A DNA stretch of 64,000 nt from the NCBI RefSeq assembly GCF_016680995.1, contig NZ_JAEQMG010000061.1:1-64000 (forward strand), given 5' to 3'. This document shows positions 15,258-22,932 of this stretch, in pieces. This stretch comes from Ruminococcus difficilis. Its GTDB lineage: Bacteria > Bacillota_A > Clostridia > Oscillospirales > Acutalibacteraceae. Each line of letters opens with the position of its first letter. Positions within the stretch are counted from its first letter, which is position 1. The position numbers and the translations under genes are program-made. The notes under the pieces are model-generated. The model was given only the letters and a program-made list of their open reading frames with translations. It was not told the origin of the DNA and did not search any database.

Positions 15258-15465
15258 AAGCCTTCCCCTCGGGGGGAAGGTGTCGACCATCGGGAGACGG
15301 ATGAGGGGATAACCTTTCCTATAGATGTATGTCTCGGTGAGGATGTTTGCTGACCGAGGATTGAGGAAAAGTCTCACACTCTTTGTTAAGATAATCTTCC
15401 GGATAAGTAAGCCCCTCATCCGACTCAGCTTGTGCCGAGCCACCTTCCCCCCGAGGGGAAGGCTT
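15258..15465. mobile_element. MITE-like element with perfect 25-base terminal inverted repeats
   Basis: The left end (15258-15282) and right end (15441-15465) are exact reverse complements over 25 bases; each half is itself partly palindromic (CCTTCCCC...GGGGAAGG). A second inner pair, ACGGATGAGGGG and CCCCTCATCCG, continues the symmetry. The interior has no gene. The 208-base size and structure fit a non-autonomous miniature element; a related element is at 39161-39357. No transposase is in the window. Confidence 0.75.
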
Positions 15466-15470
15466 GAATA

Positions 15471-16124
15471 CTATGAATGAGCGGTTTTTCGGAACATCAC
15501 GATCATCCAGATGTACATACAGGTTTTCGGGAGCATCAGCATACCGATCAGGGGGATCGCCTGCGCCCACAACACGACGGGCAGATAGAACAGAAAGCTC
15601 AGCGTGACCGCCAGCCACATCCATTTCAGCGGCTTATCCTGCTTTGCGGAGCGCAGCCAGAGGATCACGGTCATCACGCCCATGATGACGAACGGGATGT
15701 TGCGCAGGATACCCCACAGCAGGGACGGCTCGGCGCTCGTCCAACCGTTTTGCGGAAAACAGCACAGGGTGATGCGGATGATCGCGCAGACCCACAGGAT
15801 GATGAGGATCGGCTTTTCGCCTTTGATATGATAGCGTTCACGCCGCGCGTACTCCATCAGCAGATAAAAGACGGTCATCGTGACGGAGGTGACGAGCTTA
15901 CCGATACCGAGCGCGGCGGTGAAGTCGCCCTCGATCCAGTAGTTGAGGATACGCGGCACCAGATGAAACGCGTCGCCGCAGCCGAGGATCAGCGCCATCC
16001 ATCCGAACAGGCGGATGTCCTTTCTGCCGTTGGCGTATTTGAGCAGACGGATACCGCTGACGATGGCAAAAACCAGATAACAAACGTCAAAGATACTTTC
16101 CGGTAAAGCGGGCATCAGGCGCAT
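15471..16124 (-). CDS. Seven-helix membrane protein, unknown function
   Basis: This 217-residue protein is almost entirely hydrophobic, with about seven predicted membrane helices separated by short charged loops (for example RLLKYANGRKDIRLFG and YARRERYHIKGEK). I do not recognise a catalytic motif. The ATG at 16124 follows AAAGGAG at 7 bases, so I prefer it to the ATG seven codons upstream that overlaps the ribosome-binding site. It is transcribed alone toward the MITE at 15258-15465, whose right end lies within about 5 bases of its stop codon. Confidence 0.75.
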   Translation of the reverse strand: MRLMPALPESIFDVCYLVFAIVSGIRLLKYANGRKDIRLFGWMALILGCGDAFHLVPRILNYWIEGDFTAALGIGKLVTSVTMTVFYLLMEYARRERYHIKGEKPILIILWVCAIIRITLCCFPQNGWTSAEPSLLWGILRNIPFVIMGVMTVILWLRSAKQDKPLKWMWLAVTLSFLFYLPVVLWAQAIPLIGMLMLPKTCMYIWMIVMFRKTAHS

Positions 16125-16237
16125 GGGGATGCTCCTTTCTTTCATAGGCTGAGATCGCGGTTCACTTCAAGATCGATAAAACAATCCGATAATCGAACGA
16201 GAGCCCGATTATCGGAGAATGTCAGCAACCGTCATGA

Positions 16238-16705
16238 TCATTTGAGGGTAATGGAATTGAGCACCTCTTGGAACGCGGGAAGGTTCGCGCTCGCGTTCAC
16301 CTTGCGGGTGACGTAATATACGGAATAGAAGTGCTTTTTATATTTGAAGGCGACCAGATCGCAGACCTGTACCAGCGCCGCGTCCTTGACCCTGTATTCA
16401 AAGCGGATGGCATACGCCTTTTGCTTGCCGATCTTCATTTTGTAATCGGTGACGCGCTGGTAGTTGAGCAGATTGCGGTGGAGAAAGGCTTCTACGTCGA
16501 TCATATAGGATTCGGCGTCGGTGAAAAGATACTTAAAGCCCGCCTTTTTCCAGTTGACGGAAAGAATGATGTGCTTGTCGGCGTTATACACGCCCCAGCG
16601 GTCGGCGGGTGTGCGGAAATAGCGGATCAGCTCTTCTTCACCCATCAGGTCGAAGCCGTCGGGATAGGTCAGGTTGACCTCGTTGTTGATCTGGATACTG
16701 TTCAT
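16238..16705 (-). CDS. Hypothetical cytoplasmic protein, 155 residues
   Basis: This soluble protein begins MNSIQINNEVNLTYPDGFDLMGEEELIRYF and has an alternating strand/helix pattern ending in AFQEVLNSITLK. The opening 'tYPdGF' and closing 'f.evlnSi' are reminiscent of small alpha/beta proteins that resemble PsbP or the DUF1795 fold, but the similarity is too weak to name. No signal peptide or membrane segment is seen. The ATG at 16705 is 6 bases after GGAGG; an alternative ATG at 16711 directly abuts that site. It has no obvious operon partner, and the neighbour downstream starts 113 bases later. Confidence 0.7.
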   Translation of the reverse strand: MNSIQINNEVNLTYPDGFDLMGEEELIRYFRTPADRWGVYNADKHIILSVNWKKAGFKYLFTDAESYMIDVEAFLHRNLLNYQRVTDYKMKIGKQKAYAIRFEYRVKDAALVQVCDLVAFKYKKHFYSVYYVTRKVNASANLPAFQEVLNSITLK

Positions 16706-16818
16706 CTTCATCCTCCGTTCCCGCGTAATACACGTATAGTTTAAACCATTATACATCATGGCGAATCGTTTGTCACGAAAAAAATGCAAAAACATCTCGT
16801 TTTTTGATCACGACGCAT

Positions 16819-16846
16819 TTGTCATGGTTTTGTCATGGTATATATG
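16819..16846 (+). promoter_or_regulatory. Probable promoter of the ABC exporter genes, with TTTGTCATGG direct repeat
   Basis: TTGTCA (16819-16824) and TATATG (16841-16846) are 16 bases apart. TTTGTCATGG occurs twice in tandem (16818-16827 and 16829-16838), placing the second copy in the spacer, where it could be a regulator site. Confidence 0.45.
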
Positions 16847-16925
16847 TTATCATAAGAGTATAACAGAGAGAAGCGCTCTCTGATACGATAGATCATTTTG
16901 TAATCGGAAGAAAGGAGAGATGATG

Positions 16926-17816
16926 ATGAACACGATACTGACAACACAAAATCTGACGAAGAAATACGGCGACAAAATCGCCGCCGGCAACATCAATATC
17001 CATATCCGGGAGGGTGAGATCTACGGATTGATCGGCAGGAACGGCGCCGGAAAGACGACGATCATGCGGATGATCAGCGGGTTGTCCTCTCCGACGAGCG
17101 GCAGCTATGAGATCCACGGTGAACACAGCCGCGGGGTCGGCGTGCTGATCGAAAGCCCCGGCGTATACAACAATCGCTCGGCGTTTGATAACCTGAGGAT
17201 CAAATGTATCGCGATGGGCTGTTACTCCAAGGAATATGTCGACGGTCTGCTGAAAACGGTGGGTCTGACGGATACCGGAAAGAAGAAGGTAGGCTCCTTC
17301 TCACTGGGAATGCGCCAACGTCTGGGCATCGCCCTCGCGCTGGCGGGAGATCCGAAGCTCATCGTCCTCGACGAGCCGATCAACGGTCTTGACCCGCAGG
17401 GTATCGCCGAGGTCAGAGAGACGCTCGAAAAGCTCCGGGATGAAAAAGGGATCACCGTGATGGTGTCCAGCCATATCCTCGAGGAGCTCGGCAAGGTAGC
17501 GGATTCGTTCGGGATCATCAACAACGGTGAGCTGATCCAGGAATTCACGAGTGAAGAGCTGGAACGCCGCTGCGGACAGTATATCACCGTCAACACCGAC
17601 GATAACGAGAAGGCGATGGAGATCATCCGATCGCTCGGGATCGAAAACGCGGTACTCAGCGGCAGTAAAATACGGATCGACGAGCATCTGGATCAGACCG
17701 CGGCGATCAACAAAGCGCTGGTAACGGCGGGCTTAGCGGTCGACGAGATCCATACTACCAATATTTCGCTGGAGGATTACTACCTCAGCCTGACGGGAGG
17801 GAAGCATGATGACTAA
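16926..17816 (+). CDS. ABC transporter ATP-binding protein (BcrA/lantibiotic-immunity type)
   Basis: This 296-residue ATPase has Walker A GRNGAGKTT near residue 40, signature FSLGMRQRLGIALAL, Walker B LIVLDEPINGLDPQG and an H-loop in VSSHILEE, followed by a C-terminal accessory region of about 80 residues. The 'SLGMRQRLGIA' signature and the regulatory tail are typical of ATPases paired with ABC-2 permeases in peptide-antibiotic resistance or export. Three ATGs lie in tandem (16920, 16923, 16926); the last has the best spacing from AAAGGAG. It overlaps the permease gene by about 10 bases. Substrate is unknown. Confidence 0.85.
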   Translation: MNTILTTQNLTKKYGDKIAAGNINIHIREGEIYGLIGRNGAGKTTIMRMISGLSSPTSGSYEIHGEHSRGVGVLIESPGVYNNRSAFDNLRIKCIAMGCYSKEYVDGLLKTVGLTDTGKKKVGSFSLGMRQRLGIALALAGDPKLIVLDEPINGLDPQGIAEVRETLEKLRDEKGITVMVSSHILEELGKVADSFGIINNGELIQEFTSEELERRCGQYITVNTDDNEKAMEIIRSLGIENAVLSGSKIRIDEHLDQTAAINKALVTAGLAVDEIHTTNISLEDYYLSLTGGKHDD

Positions 17817-18573
17817 TTTATTAAAAATGGAATGGTATAAGCTCAGAACATCCAGGCTGTTTATCGTTTTATTGATCGTGACCTTTGCGCTCAACGCATT
17901 GCTTCTCGCGGCACTGCCGTTTGCCTCTTCGGCCTTGGGACAGGAGATGTCCGCGACAAACCTCTCCGCCGTCCTCGCTTCTCCCTTTGCGCTGGGACTG
18001 CTGATGATACCGATCTTCATCTCGGCGGTATCGTTTCTATATCTGGACTTTTCGGGAGGCTACATCAAGAATATCGCGGGACAGCTGCCCGACCGGGGCA
18101 GTATCGTATTCGCGAAATTCATCATGATCGGCGTCCATAACCTGATCTTCTTCCTCGTTGCCGCGCTGTCCGCTGTCCTCGCGTCAGCCGCGACAAGCGG
18201 TCTCGTCATGGATGAAGCGATAGGAGGCGGCGTGCTGACACTGCTGCTCAAATGGCTGTTATCCCTGTCCATTTGTACGATCCTGATGTTCTTCGCAGTC
18301 GGCATGAGAAACAAGACCCTCGCGATCATCATGGCGGTGGTCTTCTCGACAGGCGCGCTGTCACTGCTTTATCTGGGTATCAATTCGGGAATCTCGGCGC
18401 TCTTCAAGGTCGAGAACGTCAGCGTCGGTGACTACCTGCCCGATTCCTTGATGGGCTCCGTGAACGCGATCACAGGCGATCTGGTGGTCAACGCGATCAT
18501 CGTAGCCGTCGCATTCATCGCGCTTTTCCTGAGTCTGACATATATCATGTTCAAAAAGCGAGACGTCAAGTAA
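17806..18573 (+). CDS. ABC-2 family transporter permease
   Basis: This 255-residue protein has six predicted membrane helices and begins MMTNLLKMEWYKLRTSRLF, the basic amphipathic start typical of ABC-2 permeases of the BcrB/EcsB/LanE kind. It pairs with the overlapping ATPase gene upstream. The pair probably exports or expels a hydrophobic compound or antimicrobial peptide. No response regulator or kinase gene is adjacent, so any induction must act through the promoter near 16820 or from elsewhere. Confidence 0.82.
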   Translation: MMTNLLKMEWYKLRTSRLFIVLLIVTFALNALLLAALPFASSALGQEMSATNLSAVLASPFALGLLMIPIFISAVSFLYLDFSGGYIKNIAGQLPDRGSIVFAKFIMIGVHNLIFFLVAALSAVLASAATSGLVMDEAIGGGVLTLLLKWLLSLSICTILMFFAVGMRNKTLAIIMAVVFSTGALSLLYLGINSGISALFKVENVSVGDYLPDSLMGSVNAITGDLVVNAIIVAVAFIALFLSLTYIMFKKRDVK

Positions 18574-18600
18574 AGAAATATCAAATCACCGAATCAACAA

Positions 18601-18638
18601 AAGCCTTTTCTTCATCGTTGAGAAAAGGCTTATTTTAT
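18601..18638 (+). terminator. Terminator after the ABC exporter genes
   Basis: A stem AAGCCTTTTCT/AGAAAAGGCTT with a nine-base loop (18601-18631) is followed by ATTTTATT, 28 bases after the permease stop. Confidence 0.75.
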
Positions 18639-18661
18639 TGCGGATTTTTGCAAATTAGGGA

Positions 18662-18690
18662 ATGACAACGCTGATTTTTTGTGTTATAAT
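18662..18690 (+). promoter_or_regulatory. Probable promoter of the DUF218 protein gene
   Basis: ATGACA (18662-18667) and TATAAT (18685-18690) are 17 bases apart, about 75 bases upstream of the start codon. Confidence 0.55.
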
Positions 18691-18767
18691 AAATCAGATT
18701 GAGCTGTAAACGGTGACAAGCGGCAGTTCCGCATACAGCTTTGGGAGTATTGAGGTGACAAAAGAAG

Positions 18768-20264
18768 ATGAAAGAAAAAATAAAAAAAGTAAAAAAGAAG
18801 AGGGACAAAAGATTTTTGATCCTGAATATCATCATCATCGCCGTGATCGTTTTTGCGTTCGCGTATGTCTGGACGGTCGGCGATGATTATACCCTGCACA
18901 CGAACTTTTATCCGGAGGACGGAACCACCAAAAATGTGGTGGTCGACGTCAAGGATGACGACGTTGTGGAATTTGTCAACGTGCGAACCGAAAAGGGTGA
19001 GCTCGTGGCGGATTTTCGATCGGATAACCGCGGTAAGACGGATGTGCTGATCAGCTACAGCGTTGGTGACACAAAGATGGATCCGATGGTGTTCAATCTG
19101 GAGGTCAACGAGTTCGACACGATCATCGACCATACCATGGGCTCGGTCCGTTTTAACGGCGATAAGGTTGTGATCATCTCGATCATCGTCCTGTTGGCGT
19201 TGGCGGAGATCATGATGCTCTGGATGTACATCGATTACCGCAAACACGGCAAATTCTCTTATTCGATGATAGCCTGCGGCGGCTTGAGTATCTTCAACGC
19301 GATCCTGCTGGCGTATGTCATCTATTACCTCATCAACTGGCCGACGCTTTCGATCGGCGATTTCCTGATGCTGGTCACGGGCGCGGGCACGATCATGCTG
19401 ATCATTCTGTTCCCGCTGATGTTGCTGCTCTCGATCCTTTTGGCGATCAGCAATATTTGGCTGATGAAGCACGAGGGGTATCGCCCCGTCAACGCGCTGG
19501 GTATCTTTTTCGCGGTCATTTGGGCATTAGGCACACTGTGGACGTTAGGGTTCTACTTCATCCCGTATGACAGCTTCAGCAGCGGAGGGGACAATTATAA
19601 GATATATAATCTGATCCTGATGGTACTGGTTTACGTTATCGGTTATCTGGAGTGTATGTTTATCTCCACGGTCATGTGCTCGTTCCTCGCGACCAAGTAC
19701 AAGGTGCCGATGGATCGTGACTTTATCGTCATCCTCGGCTGTGCGATCCGCGGCGATGGAACGCTCACGCCGCTGCTCAAGGATCGTGTCGACAGTGCAG
19801 TCGCCTTTGAGAAAAAGCAGTATCGCACCAACGGCAAGCACGCTGTCTTTGTCCCCTCGGGCGGACAGGGCGCCGATGAGGTGATCTCCGAGGGTGAAGC
19901 GATGGAGAATTATCTCAAGAGTATCGGTATCCCTGAAGATCGCATCGCGCGTGAGGACAAGAGTACAAGCACCCTCGAGAATATGAAATTCTCCAAAGAA
20001 GTCATTGACGGCTTGTCCGACAGCGAGGATAAGAAGATCGCGTTCGCGACCTCGAGCTATCATGTGTTCCGCGGCTACATCATGGCGAAGAAAAGCGAGA
20101 TGGAAGACGCCAAAGGTATTTCCGCAAAGACAAAGCCCTATTTCTTCCCGAACGCTTTTCTCAGAGAATTTGTCGGTCTGTTGTTCGACAAAAAGTGGAG
20201 TCACATCGTGTTCGTTCTTGCGATCGTAGCGTTCTTTGGTACCTTAGCTTATCTGATTATTTAA
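18768..20264 (+). CDS. Polytopic membrane protein with YdcF/DUF218 domain
   Basis: This 498-residue protein starts with a basic stretch and a membrane helix (about 16-38), then an extracytoplasmic beta-rich domain (about 40-120), then about six more helices, a DUF218 (SanA/ElyC/YdcF-like) domain at about 320-470 with VILGCAIRGDGTLTPLLKDRVDSA and FATSSYHVFRG, and a last helix near the C-terminus. DUF218 proteins bind nucleotide-like ligands or act in envelope polysaccharide precursor metabolism; the precise reaction is not known. The added N-terminal extracytoplasmic domain is unusual. The next gene, a surface HAD phosphatase, follows 48 bases downstream and may be co-transcribed. Confidence 0.8.
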   Translation: MKEKIKKVKKKRDKRFLILNIIIIAVIVFAFAYVWTVGDDYTLHTNFYPEDGTTKNVVVDVKDDDVVEFVNVRTEKGELVADFRSDNRGKTDVLISYSVGDTKMDPMVFNLEVNEFDTIIDHTMGSVRFNGDKVVIISIIVLLALAEIMMLWMYIDYRKHGKFSYSMIACGGLSIFNAILLAYVIYYLINWPTLSIGDFLMLVTGAGTIMLIILFPLMLLLSILLAISNIWLMKHEGYRPVNALGIFFAVIWALGTLWTLGFYFIPYDSFSSGGDNYKIYNLILMVLVYVIGYLECMFISTVMCSFLATKYKVPMDRDFIVILGCAIRGDGTLTPLLKDRVDSAVAFEKKQYRTNGKHAVFVPSGGQGADEVISEGEAMENYLKSIGIPEDRIAREDKSTSTLENMKFSKEVIDGLSDSEDKKIAFATSSYHVFRGYIMAKKSEMEDAKGISAKTKPYFFPNAFLREFVGLLFDKKWSHIVFVLAIVAFFGTLAYLII

Positions 20265-20312
20265 TCAATGATTTTGATTAAGTAAAAATAGATTGATGAA
20301 AGGAGAATATCA

Positions 20313-21455
20313 ATGGAAGAAAAGAAAAAGAATCCGACCCTCCCGTGGAAAGTCGTATCGGGCATTTTGGTCGTCGCGTTGATCGTGATGTCCGTGCTGT
20401 ATTTCTCCGGTGCAGGGATGAACAACAAGGCTCAGCCCTCTGCCGAGCCGACAACGGTCAGTGAGTCAAACGCGAACAGCTCACAGGACGCACTGTCGCT
20501 GTGGACGGAATCCGCACCTCTGAAGTCGGAGCTGACGAGCTATATGAAGACGATCACCGACGAGAACTCAAAGGACTTTATCCCCGTCGAGAACCGTATC
20601 GCGGTGTTTGACATGGACGGTACCCTGTGCTGTGAGACCGATCCCGGCTACTTCGATCACAAGCTGCTGTATCACCGCGTGATGGAGGACGAAAGCTATA
20701 AGGATAAGGCGTCCGAAGAGGAAAAGGAGACCGCGGCGATCGTCAAGGAATACTTTGACACCGGCGAGTACCCCAAGGGTCTGGACGTCAAGCACGGCAC
20801 TGCCGTAGCGACCGCCTTCAAGGGCATGACCCCCGATGAATTTGACGCGTATGTCAAGGATTACAAGAACACCGCGATGGTAAGCTACAGCAACATGACC
20901 AACGGTCAGGCGTTCTACAAGCCCATGCTGCAGGTCATCGACTATTTACAGGCGAACGACTTCACCGTTTACGTCGTCAGCGGTACCGACCGACTGATCA
21001 CACGCGGTCTGTGCGACGGTGTGATCGACATTCCGAAGAGCCAGATGATCGGCTCCGACGAGAGCTTTGTCGCTACCAATCAGGGCGACAAGGACGGACT
21101 GGAGTACACCTTCTCTCATGATGACAAGGTCATCACCGGCGGTGAGTTCATCATCAAGAACCTCAAGATGAACAAGGTCAGCGTCATCGAGAGAGAGATC
21201 GGCGAGCAGCCCGTGCTGTGCTTCGGCAACAGCTCCGGCGACGCGGCGATGGCGAACTTTACCATCACCAACAATAAGTATAAGAGCGGCGCGTATCTGC
21301 TCTGCTGTGACGATCTCGAGCGTGAGAACGGCAACATCGAAAAGGCGGATAAAATGCGCGCGAGCTGTGAGGAAAACGGCTGGACGGCGGTTTCCATGAA
21401 GGACGACTGGACGACCATCTACGGCGACGGCGTGACCTACAGTAAAAGTAAATAA
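20313..21455 (+). CDS. Membrane-anchored extracytoplasmic HAD-family phosphatase
   Basis: This 380-residue protein has one N-terminal helix (about residues 13-34) and then a Ser/Asn-rich linker, so the catalytic domain should lie outside the membrane. HAD motifs are intact: VFDMDGTL (nucleophile Asp100, general acid Asp102), VYVVSGTD as motif II, a Lys in the motif III region, and GNSSGDAAM as motif IV. Cap insertions are present between motifs I and II. It probably removes phosphate from a small extracellular substrate, perhaps phosphocholine-like or a sugar phosphate; this is inference. An AAAGGAG site precedes the ATG. It lies 48 bases after the DUF218 gene and is followed by a strong terminator. 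Confidence 0.85.
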   Translation: MEEKKKNPTLPWKVVSGILVVALIVMSVLYFSGAGMNNKAQPSAEPTTVSESNANSSQDALSLWTESAPLKSELTSYMKTITDENSKDFIPVENRIAVFDMDGTLCCETDPGYFDHKLLYHRVMEDESYKDKASEEEKETAAIVKEYFDTGEYPKGLDVKHGTAVATAFKGMTPDEFDAYVKDYKNTAMVSYSNMTNGQAFYKPMLQVIDYLQANDFTVYVVSGTDRLITRGLCDGVIDIPKSQMIGSDESFVATNQGDKDGLEYTFSHDDKVITGGEFIIKNLKMNKVSVIEREIGEQPVLCFGNSSGDAAMANFTITNNKYKSGAYLLCCDDLERENGNIEKADKMRASCEENGWTAVSMKDDWTTIYGDGVTYSKSK

Positions 21456-21471
21456 GTTTGATACAACAAAA

Positions 21472-21499
21472 GGGTTGGCGTTTTGCCAACCCTTTTTTT
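21472..21499 (+). terminator. Intrinsic terminator shared by convergent genes
   Basis: A stem GGGTTGGC/GCCAACCC (21472-21492) is followed by seven T on the plus strand and flanked by AAAA on the left, so it could serve both the HAD phosphatase gene and the convergent DUF1858 gene. Confidence 0.85.
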
Positions 21500-21504
21500 C
21501 AATA

Positions 21505-21732
21505 TCAAATCCCGTTATGTCGGTCGACCATCTCCCGCAGCTTTTGCAGCAGCTCGTCGGTCGAAAGTCCCGCTTTCTCGCTCAGGTCGGCGAGGGTGGC
21601 GTTTTTGATCATCATCTTTCCGATCGGGGTGTTCACGATCTTAAAGCGGCTGTCGAGCTTGATCAGCTCCTCGGGCAGCCACGGATACTCCGCGAGGATA
21701 TCGGTCAATTTGGTTTGGCTGTTATACTTCAT
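21505..21732 (-). CDS. DUF1858-type small protein
   Basis: This 75-residue protein resembles DUF1858 proteins: KLTDILAEYPWLPEELIKLDSRFKIVNTPIGKMMIKNATLADLSEKAGLSTDELLQKL. The family usually accompanies hybrid-cluster, DUF438 or redox proteins and is thought to bind a ligand or metal; here no Cys-rich partner is adjacent. I place the start at 21732 (MKYNSQ), 9 bases after AAAGG; an ATG at 21741 abuts that site. It starts 11-20 bases after the stop of the PHP phosphatase gene and is probably co-transcribed with it. Confidence 0.75.
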   Translation of the reverse strand: MKYNSQTKLTDILAEYPWLPEELIKLDSRFKIVNTPIGKMMIKNATLADLSEKAGLSTDELLQKLREMVDRHNGI

Positions 21733-21752
21733 TTTTATCATCCTTTATCTGA

Positions 21753-22541
21753 TTATTTGATCCCGCGCAGGTTGATTTCATCGATAGTCGCGGGTGTGAT
21801 CCCGCGCTTTAAGAGGTTTTGCTCACATTCTTGGTAGATCTCATCATTCAACAATGCCTCCGGCGTATGCGCGTCATAGCCGATGACTGCCTTGCTGCCG
21901 ATCTTTGCGACGATATACCAGAAGGTCGGGTTCGGGTAACAGCGCTTGTTGAAATAGCCGAGGATGTTGTATTCCAGCGGGATGTCATGTGCCTTTGCAA
22001 ATCGGCACAGGTCGGTCATCTGCTCGATATAAAAGTCCGGATCGCCCTCGTACCAGACGGTGTCGGGGTGTGCCAGATAGGTGAAGGCGCCTGTCGACAA
22101 GCCCTCCTTGACCTGTGCGACGTACTGCGCGAGGTAATCTTCCTTTTTGCCTTTACCGGCGACATAGTACGAGCCTTCGTCGTATTCGTTGCCGACGAAA
22201 TGCTGACCCATGATCATGTAGTCGAGGTGCAGGGGGCGGACGAAGTCGATCAGCTCATCAAAGGTTTCGGGGTAATACTCCGTTTCAAATCCCAGGAGGA
22301 TGCGGATATCGGAGGCGTATTCCTTTTGCAGGGCGCGGATGCTCTCGGCGTATTCCTGCGCCTGTTCGGGGAACATGCGGAAATGGCTGTAGTAATCGTC
22401 GACAGGGAAGAACTGAGGGCAGTGATCGGCGAAGCCGAGTGTTTTGAGTCCAGCTTTGATCGCCGCCTCGACATACTCTCTGTCCTCGCCCACGGCGTGA
22501 TGACAGCGTGTGGTGTGCGTATGCAGGTTGTAGTCCGCCAT
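21753..22541 (-). CDS. PHP-family histidinol-phosphatase (HisK type)
   Basis: This 262-residue protein has the PHP metal motifs: NLHTHTTRCHHAVG (His7 and His9), a GFADHCP segment, a Glu-rich FETEY, YLAHPDTV and GYDAHTPEAL near the C-terminus. These bind two or three divalent metals for phosphoester hydrolysis. The best-known activity of this family is histidinol-phosphate hydrolysis in histidine synthesis (HisJ/HisK), but no his genes are adjacent, so a general phosphatase role is possible. The frame extends 41 codons upstream, but only the ATG at 22541 has an AAAGGGGG site. The downstream gene is a DUF1858 protein. Confidence 0.85.
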   Translation of the reverse strand: MADYNLHTHTTRCHHAVGEDREYVEAAIKAGLKTLGFADHCPQFFPVDDYYSHFRMFPEQAQEYAESIRALQKEYASDIRILLGFETEYYPETFDELIDFVRPLHLDYMIMGQHFVGNEYDEGSYYVAGKGKKEDYLAQYVAQVKEGLSTGAFTYLAHPDTVWYEGDPDFYIEQMTDLCRFAKAHDIPLEYNILGYFNKRCYPNPTFWYIVAKIGSKAVIGYDAHTPEALLNDEIYQECEQNLLKRGITPATIDEINLRGIK

Positions 22542-22644
22542 GTTGAGCCCCCTTTCCGTATTTGAAGTTGACATTATCATAGCAAAAACAAGGAGGTTTG
22601 TCCAGAGAATATTACGCTTGTTGTTGATGTAACGCAGTATGATT

Positions 22645-22845
22645 GAGATACTCGCTTCGCTCAAACAATTTAATACAATCCCTCAGTCCTCTTTCGAGGA
22701 CAGCCTCCTCGCCGGAAGCGGCTTCTTCTGCGAAGACAGCCGACCCTTTTGTCCGCTTTGCGGACATTTCCCCTAGCAGGGGAATCTCCCCTTGTCCTTC
22801 AGACATTCCCCCAACGGGGGTACCTTTACCAAAAGGAGCCTAAAA
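22645..22845. repeat. Composite intergenic repeat region
   Basis: Non-coding stretch of about 200 bases. It holds 'cttttgtccgctttgcgga...catttcccctagcagggg' features shared with 3839-3937, and its right part 'cctttaccaaaaggagcct' matches the ends of the elements at 24477-24575 and 39161-39357. Several small hairpins (for example CCTC...GAGG) are present. No gene is supported here. Confidence 0.65.
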
Positions 22846-22875
22846 ACTGCATCTCATATTTTTGTTTTTTTTTCT

Positions 22876-22905
22876 AAAAAAAGAGACTCCCGAAAAGGGA
22901 GTCTC
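22876..22905 (-). terminator. Terminator of the beta-helix lipoprotein gene
   Basis: A perfect stem GAGACTCCC/GGGAGTCTC (22883-22905) is followed on the minus strand by seven T, 28 bases after the stop of the 22933-24339 gene. Confidence 0.85.
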
Positions 22906-22932
22906 CTAAGGGGATGTATCATGAAAAGATGA

